A DNA stretch of 9,713 nt from assembly GCA_013140405.1 (NCBI GenBank), contig JABFSV010000030.1, positions 1 to 9,713 of the forward strand, given 5' to 3'. Of this stretch, positions 6,601-9,713 are shown piece by piece. Numbering within the stretch: the stretch's first letter is position 1; each line of letters begins with the position of its first letter. Origin of the DNA: Methyloglobulus sp. (GTDB lineage Bacteria > Pseudomonadota > Gammaproteobacteria > Methylococcales > Methylomonadaceae). A model generated the notes under the pieces. The model worked only from the letters and a program-made list of their open reading frames with translations, was not told the origin of the DNA and searched no databases. The position numbers were made by a program, and so were the translations under genes.

Positions 6601-9388
6601 TTCCATTGTCGAACAATTGCTGCGTGCCCACGAATATTGGGGTATTAAAGGCTTAGCCGTTGATCTCGTGATACTGAATGAAAAGGAATCATCTTACGCT
6701 GGCGATTTACAAACAATGGTGGAAGACATGGTGCGCGATAAACAAGCACTTTCAGCCCATCAAGAGTACGAAAGCCGTGCCGCGATTTTTGTCTTACGAA
6801 TCGACCGGTTATCAGAAGATGAGCGTGTGCTCCTGCAAACCGTCGCACGCGCAGTGCTTGTTAGCACACGAGGCACATTGGCCGAGCAACTGTTAAGGCA
6901 TCCACGACCATCCGCAGCATTCGTCGCTCCGAAAGCCTTGCCTTCTCCTGAACTGCATAACCCACATCTGGAGATACCCGCTCTGGAATTTTTCAACGGG
7001 CTCGGTGGCTTTGCCGAAGAGGGACGTGAATACGTGATTGTGCTTGATAACGGTCAGTGGACACCATCACCTTGGGTCAATGTTATTGCCAATCCTGAGT
7101 TCGGGTTTATTGTTTCTGAGTCTGGCAGCGGCTGTACCTGGTGTGGTAACAGCCGCGAAAACCAGTTAACGCCTTGGTCGAACGATCCGGTTAGCGATCC
7201 GCCTGGAGAAGTTTTCTATTTACGTGACGATGACACCAATGAATTATGGACTCCGACCGCTTTACCAATCAGGGTAGACAATGCATGTTATGTGATTCGT
7301 CACGGACAAGGATATAGCCGTTTTGAACATGCGTCGCATGGAATTCATAGCGATCTGCTGCAATTCGTCAGTCCGGACGACCCGGTCAAGATTTCGTCAT
7401 TGACGTTAACGAATATTTCTGGCCGAACCCGCCGACTGACAGTCGCGGCCTATGTTGAATGGGTGTTAGGTGCCTCGCGGACGGTAACCGCAACCCATAT
7501 TATCACTGAACTAGATTCTGAAACGGGGGCTTTGTTAGCTTATAATCCATGGAGCGTAGAGTTCGGGCAGCGTGTTGCCTTCGCCGATCTTATCGCTGGG
7601 CAGGTTGCATGGACGGGAAATCGTACTGAATTTATTGGCCGCAATGGGAGCTTGGATGCACCGGCGGGTTTACTGAGTCGTAAAGGGCTGAAAAACCGCA
7701 TCGGCGCAGGGTTGGATCCTTGTGCAGCATTGAAGACGGCAATTGTACTCGAACCTAACGGAAGCATTGAAATCGTTTTTCTGCTGGGACAAGGCAAAGA
7801 CCGCACTGAAGCTAAAGCGATAATCCAGCGCTATCGGGCGATGAAGACAGCAACGACGTTTACTAACGTGAAGCAATCGTGGCAGCAAATACTTACCAAA
7901 GTTCAGGTAAAAACACCGGATAGGGAGCTTGATCTGCTATTAAACGGTTGGCTGCTCTATCAAACCTTGAGTTGCCGCATGTGGGCAAGAGCCGGATTTT
8001 ATCAGGCGGGCGGGGCATTCGGATTTCGCGATCAACTTCAAGACAGCATGGCTCTGGCAGTAGCCCGTCCCGATCTAACCCGCGCTCATCTTCTTCGTGC
8101 TGCTGCGCGTCAATTTACCGAAGGTGATGTACAACATTGGTGGCATCCACCTTCTAACCGTGGCGTGCGTACCCATTTTTCCGATGACCGGGTTTGGTTG
8201 CCTTATGCTGTGGCATATTATGTTAAGGTCAGTGGTGATGCTAAGGTGCTTGAAGAATCAATACCTTTTTTGGATGGGATAAAGCTGGACATGGATCAGG
8301 ATGATGCTTATTTCGAGCCTACGCAATCACTACAACAAGCAACGCTTTTCGAGCATTGCGCCCGTGCGCTTGATATAAGCCTAGAAACTGGCTCACATGG
8401 ACTGCCTCTAATGGGCAGCGGCGACTGGAATGATGGGATGAATCGGGTTGGCAACCAAGGTAAGGGCGAAAGTGTTTGGATGGCTTGGTTCCTAATCGCT
8501 ACGCTCACCGAATTCGCCGAACTGGCAGAGGTGCGTGGAGATAACGAACGCGCCATCCTTTGGCGCGAACATGTTACAAAACTGAAAGTTGCAGTGGAAG
8601 CTGAAGCATGGGATGGCGCATGGTACCGACGAGCCTATTTTGATGATGGTATCCCCTTGGGTTCTGCCACCAACGCCGAGTGCCGTATCGATTCTATTGC
8701 CCAAAGTTGGGGAGTCATTTCCGGTGCTGCCGAGACCGAACGGGCTAAATGTGCGATGAATTCCGTACGGGAATACTTGGTTCGCCAAGGCGACGACTTG
8801 GTATTGCTGTTCACCCCGCCTTTCGACAAGACAGAGCGGGATCCAGGGTATATCAAGAGCTACCCTCCAGGTGTTCGTGAGAACGGTGGACAGTATACAC
8901 ATGCGGCGATCTGGTCTGTTATCGCCTATGCCATGCTCGGCGATGGCGATCAGGCGGCGGAATTGCTGCGGATGTTGAATCCTATCAAGCGCACATCTAC
9001 CCGCACTGGCGTTTACGCCTACAAGGTCGAACCGTATGTGCTGGCGGCGGATATTTACGCCGAACCACCGCACACTCGACGGGGCGGATGGACTTGGTAC
9101 ACAGGTGCTGCGGGGTGGTATTACCGTGCTGGAATTGAATGGATATTAGGTTTACAAGTCCGTGCTGATCTGTTGGTTTTCGATCCCTGTATTCCGAAAG
9201 CATGGCGTAATTACAGTATGTCTTATCAGCACGAAAATACCCGTTATGAAATCACCGTTGAAAACCCGGCGGGTGTACCGCGTGGGGTGAACTGGATAGA
9301 ACTTGATGGGGAAAAGCAGCCAAGCAACAAAGGTATTACATTACAGGATGATGGGGTAACACATCAGGTTCGGGTTGTGCTTGGTTAA
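668..9388 (+). CDS. ndvB: Cyclic beta-1,2-glucan synthase (GT84 synthase, cyclization domain and GH94 phosphorylase domain)
   Basis: This inner-membrane enzyme makes cyclic beta-1,2-glucans from UDP-glucose; in this family one polypeptide starts, extends, closes and sizes the chain. Its 2906 residues match the family's usual 2800-2900. Seen in order: a basic N-terminus, then a soluble helical region with YPRVYGIAW (127) and GELWAIPITLR (166). Six or so membrane segments lie near 408-428, 439-460, 815-825 with 831-850, 872-891, 942-953 and 957-978. Between the second and third is the GT84 glycosyltransferase: KRGKLHEFNRLLRG (585-598), DAD (D625, D627), and RxxRW in REHRWARGDWQ (771-781). Residues ~1040-1570 look like the cyclization domain (Pfam Glycoamylase, GH189 in recent work), with GSMFEYLMP (E1417), PWGVSES (E1459) and MAHHQGMS (H1553, H1554), interrupted by a helical insert at ~1140-1340. 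Two related beta-sandwich domains start near 1636 and 2127. The (alpha/alpha)6 GH94 module follows: GFRDQLQD (D2455), HWWHPP (2490-2495), GSGDWNDGMN (D2589, probable general acid), ENGGQYTH (2738-2745) and GGWTWYTGAAGW (from 2806). GH94 in this family controls ring size by phosphorolysis. All key motifs are intact, so activity is likely. The product's ring size and role (osmotic adaptation or host interaction in relatives) cannot be read from sequence. Confidence 0.96.
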   Translation: MAKRRERRQHTRVDHPGGDEAPIRFELFSNERLAEHAASLAQAQKISGHKEGKKLIPRVRENYHVLHAAYKAIAKTVREHHAITPAAEWLLDNFHVLEEQISDIYTDLPESYYRELPKLSEGVLAGYPRVYGIAWALVAHSDSRFDPELLTLFVRSYQSVEPLTIGELWAIPITLRVLLVENLRRLAVRIMRSQSGRLLADEFVNHVEILAAQHDKPDLQFPAAILPAAPMRQAYAVQILQRLHEPHPGAVVTLDFLNDWLNEQGVSLDEIVQREHTTQIAGNLTVRNIITSMRAISAFEWPQFIEDVSLVDECLRSHATYGCMDFLTRDRYRHAIEDLAKKSPHSELEIANRLIKKCKQLNDTAITNARLQEPGFYLIDAGRYAFEKEINYQSSFKQWLLRAYISHAGIAYVGSFILLTMLLLMIPLRESLASGLNGLQLFLLSVFVVFPASDIAIGLLNRFIIGNLPPRHLPRLALKDGVPQMLSTFVVVPTMFTTIAGVREQIDQMEIRYLSNPDNNVRFALLSDWVDAEQESLPNDNQLLSTATNAVNTLNVKYGAGRFFVFHRQRLWNPSEGKWMGWERKRGKLHEFNRLLRGATDTSFLPIDNQPATAPPGVCYVITLDADTKLPMGAVSQLVGVAAHPLNQPVFDPKTQCVVDGYGIFQPRVTPTLPHRQEHSMFHQIFAGASGTDAYSSSVSELYQDLFALGTYSGKGLYHVDTFEAALAGRVPDNTQLSHDLFESIFARCALVSDIEFFDEFPSHTEVAASREHRWARGDWQLLPWIVGYLGKGMPTIGRWKMIDNLRRSLSAPGAFFALVATLAIPNAPQFVLIGFVITALAFPIALAILDVFSSRRRGISWTTQLRASGKNILWAFGNSLVALTLLAQQAWRMVDAIVSTLVRLFITRRQLLKWVTALQTKSTTGHALNHLIRSLSSSSSVVVGAGAVVLLFNPDGIIVAAPFLLLWWLAPVVARVLSLPPRLDRAESLRAEDSIQLRLIGRRIWRFFTTFVTAEEHYLPPDNFQEDPLPVIAHRSSPTNFGLYLLSVVAARDFGWIGLMDSVVRIESTLTTLNMLPRLNGHFYNWYDTRDLRILDPPYISTVDSGNLAGHLLTLAQSCREILGQPLNFSTALMGLANTHQLLVAALEKNVDDRRTHTVTLKEIQQKTVDIGNLLVSSPINTEEWSCLWRQLTNKVDTLLDVIRTYTNERGDQDESELLAWATLLRDDTRSHLQDVDNLIPWIHLASKFDTQTDAEEQNQSETEFWKRLSMKTCLGDMDASYKLVLNNLESLSKETLINPDRDALLICVRHAQEQAELLTIRLQNLVSKLDVLFHEMDFNFLYDTNCNMLSLGYRVTDAALDPSYYDLLASEARLSSFVAIAKRDIPSTHWFHLGRRVTRAVRGTVLLSWSGSMFEYLMPSLVMYTPRYSLLDQTCRLIVKRQIEYGKERGVPWGVSESAFNGRDLHFTYQYSAFGVPGLGMKRGLEEELVIAPYATALAAMYLPHAALENFIRLENEGALGLYGFYEALDYNPIRLAEGQRVEIVRCYMAHHQGMSLVAFSNVVLDGVMRHRFHSASLIQAADLLLQERIPVGAETSSLPLIQSPIEVKETLQPPIRRIPSPTSLVPSAHLLANGRYAVMITAAGSGYSLWKNLAVTRWREDITRDAWGSFIYLRDVANGRVWSAGYQPTVTVPDHYGVVFAEDRVRITRTDGSIAINLEIIISPEDDAEIRRLSITNKGTSTREIEITSYTEIVLAPMPADIAHPAFSNLFVKTEYLPQMRGLIAHRRPRMSSDPVIWAAHVLAGRRIGDGLQYETDRVRFVGRGQTLREPIAVMDGRPLTNTVGDVLDPIFSLRVRIRIAAGTTAHLTFTTLVAASRREVENMADKYHNMDVFDRVSSLAWTHAQVQLHHLRTKPDEAQLFQDLASRLLYSDPWLRVPSKVMLMNTLNVTGLWRHGISGDRPIVLLRVNDTEDRSIVEQLLRAHEYWGIKGLAVDLVILNEKESSYAGDLQTMVEDMVRDKQALSAHQEYESRAAIFVLRIDRLSEDERVLLQTVARAVLVSTRGTLAEQLLRHPRPSAAFVAPKALPSPELHNPHLEIPALEFFNGLGGFAEEGREYVIVLDNGQWTPSPWVNVIANPEFGFIVSESGSGCTWCGNSRENQLTPWSNDPVSDPPGEVFYLRDDDTNELWTPTALPIRVDNACYVIRHGQGYSRFEHASHGIHSDLLQFVSPDDPVKISSLTLTNISGRTRRLTVAAYVEWVLGASRTVTATHIITELDSETGALLAYNPWSVEFGQRVAFADLIAGQVAWTGNRTEFIGRNGSLDAPAGLLSRKGLKNRIGAGLDPCAALKTAIVLEPNGSIEIVFLLGQGKDRTEAKAIIQRYRAMKTATTFTNVKQSWQQILTKVQVKTPDRELDLLLNGWLLYQTLSCRMWARAGFYQAGGAFGFRDQLQDSMALAVARPDLTRAHLLRAAARQFTEGDVQHWWHPPSNRGVRTHFSDDRVWLPYAVAYYVKVSGDAKVLEESIPFLDGIKLDMDQDDAYFEPTQSLQQATLFEHCARALDISLETGSHGLPLMGSGDWNDGMNRVGNQGKGESVWMAWFLIATLTEFAELAEVRGDNERAILWREHVTKLKVAVEAEAWDGAWYRRAYFDDGIPLGSATNAECRIDSIAQSWGVISGAAETERAKCAMNSVREYLVRQGDDLVLLFTPPFDKTERDPGYIKSYPPGVRENGGQYTHAAIWSVIAYAMLGDGDQAAELLRMLNPIKRTSTRTGVYAYKVEPYVLAADIYAEPPHTRRGGWTWYTGAAGWYYRAGIEWILGLQVRADLLVFDPCIPKAWRNYSMSYQHENTRYEITVENPAGVPRGVNWIELDGEKQPSNKGITLQDDGVTHQVRVVLG

Positions 9389-9522
9389 TATTCCATTAGA
9401 AATGGGTGTTACATATAAGTGCTATTAAGTCTCTATAGTTATCGGTGTTTACAACCTAAATTAATTTCTACGCTAAGGAACAGGTTCGGAGTTAGCCAAG
9501 CTGTTTCAAAATTTCTAACAGG
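9389..9522. other. Gap between converging genes; no clear terminator
   Basis: This 134-base AT-rich stretch separates the stop of the glucan synthase gene from the stop of the minus-strand PAS gene. It holds a small perfect hairpin (CCATT, 3-base loop, AATGG at 9393-9405) without a following U-run, and a loose inverted pair AGCCAA (9494-9499) / TTGGCT (9530-9535) that extends into the PAS gene. Neither is convincing as an intrinsic terminator. The + strand frame from 9419 to 9604 has no recognisable protein features and runs opposite the PAS gene, so I do not call it a gene. Confidence 0.5.
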
Positions 9523-9713
9523 TTACAAATTGGCTCGCGATTGTGCTCGCGATTTATTCTTGGAGATTATGGTTCCAGTCACGTCCTTGCCAATTCCCCG
9601 GTAGCCAGTAAAGCGACCGAACAAGTCATAGGTTGGCTCGCCACTCACCATTAAATATTGCTGCGAGCCGTCAGGGTTAATCCGGCTGTAAACAAAATCC
9701 AGGAACGGTCGTC
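9523..9713 (-). CDS. PAS/PAC-domain signalling protein, C-terminal end (5' end outside window)
   Basis: Read on the minus strand from base 9711, the frame stays open for 62 codons to the TAA at 9525-9523. It contains PFLDFVYSRINPDGSQQYL, then VSGEPTYDLFGRFTGYRG and IGKDVTG. The pattern of a DG turn, a strand reading SGEP, then F-D-x-x-G-x-F-x-GYRGIGxDVT, is the classic end of a PAS fold with its PAC motif in bacterial sensor proteins. PAS domains bind small ligands or cofactors and pass a signal to an attached output domain. Here the protein stops only about 17 residues after the PAS end, so there is no histidine kinase, GGDEF or EAL domain downstream. Any output domain must lie N-terminal, outside the window, or the gene is truncated. 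The gene converges on the glucan synthase gene, so the two are not co-transcribed. Confidence 0.78.
   Translation of the reverse strand, partial: RPFLDFVYSRINPDGSQQYLMVSGEPTYDLFGRFTGYRGIGKDVTGTIISKNKSRAQSRANL
9533..9554. repeat. Short tandem direct repeat (10-base unit, 12-base period)
   Basis: GCTCGCGATT occurs at 9533-9542 and again at 9545-9554, separated by two bases. Each copy contains the palindrome TCGCGA. The repeat lies in the last codons of the minus-strand PAS gene, where its period of four codons yields the repeated tail SRAQ-SRAN. It looks like a small slippage duplication; no function is evident. Confidence 0.7.

Noticed and set aside
8492..9073. 193-codon open frame on the minus strand inside the synthase gene
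   Set aside because: It lies wholly opposite the conserved GH94 region. Its translation has no recognisable motifs, and the + strand reading explains the sequence fully.
511..9405. 11-base inverted match flanking the synthase gene (511-521 and 9395-9405)
   Set aside because: The left copy is the end of the barrel coding sequence. There is no target duplication, transposase or longer terminal inverted repeat, so a mobile-element boundary is not supported; chance is the simpler explanation.
9393..9405. Hairpin CCATT-AGA-AATGG just after the synthase stop codon
   Set aside because: The stem is only 5 bases, AT-rich and not followed by a U-run, so it is too weak to call an intrinsic terminator.
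9419..9604. 61-codon + strand frame after the synthase gene
   Set aside because: It has no ribosome binding site or recognisable motif, and it overlaps the minus-strand PAS frame, whose motif is clear.

Overview
The window is ordinary coding DNA from a Gram-negative bacterium and is dominated by one very large gene. An 8.7 kb reading frame (668-9388, + strand, 2906 residues) encodes a complete cyclic beta-1,2-glucan synthase of the NdvB/ChvB/Cgs family. Family-typical motifs run along its whole length without a frameshift. Moderate GC content, an outer-membrane beta-barrel neighbour and a PAS-type signalling protein suggest a Proteobacterium. The composition looks more like a gamma- or betaproteobacterium (for example a methylotroph or nitrifier) than the GC-rich rhizobia in which this enzyme was first studied. 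That placement is inference, because no rRNA or other marker is present.

Layout: (1) 2-520, + strand: the 3' end of a gene entering from the left edge, encoding the C-terminal 172 residues of a DUF1207-like outer-membrane beta-barrel protein. (2) 521-667: a 147-base leader ending in a Shine-Dalgarno sequence. (3) 668-9388, + strand: the cyclic glucan synthase. (4) 9389-9522: a short gap between converging genes with no strong terminator. (5) 9523-9713, - strand: the 3' end of a gene entering from the right edge, encoding the last part of a PAS/PAC sensor domain followed by a short tail and stop.

Working together (inference): the synthase sits in the inner membrane, uses cytoplasmic UDP-glucose to build a beta-1,2-glucan chain, closes it into a ring and trims chain length with a phosphorylase module. 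In the known pathway an NdvA/ChvA/Cgt ABC transporter then moves the ring to the periplasm; no such gene is in this window. The beta-barrel gene upstream, in the same orientation, might act in the same envelope process, but only adjacency supports this. The convergent PAS gene is probably a separate transcription unit.

I found no RNA gene, CRISPR array, insertion sequence, phage feature or clearly new system. The points most worth following up are the barrel-synthase pairing, an AT-rich variable helical segment inside the synthase, and the unusual PAS C-terminus.
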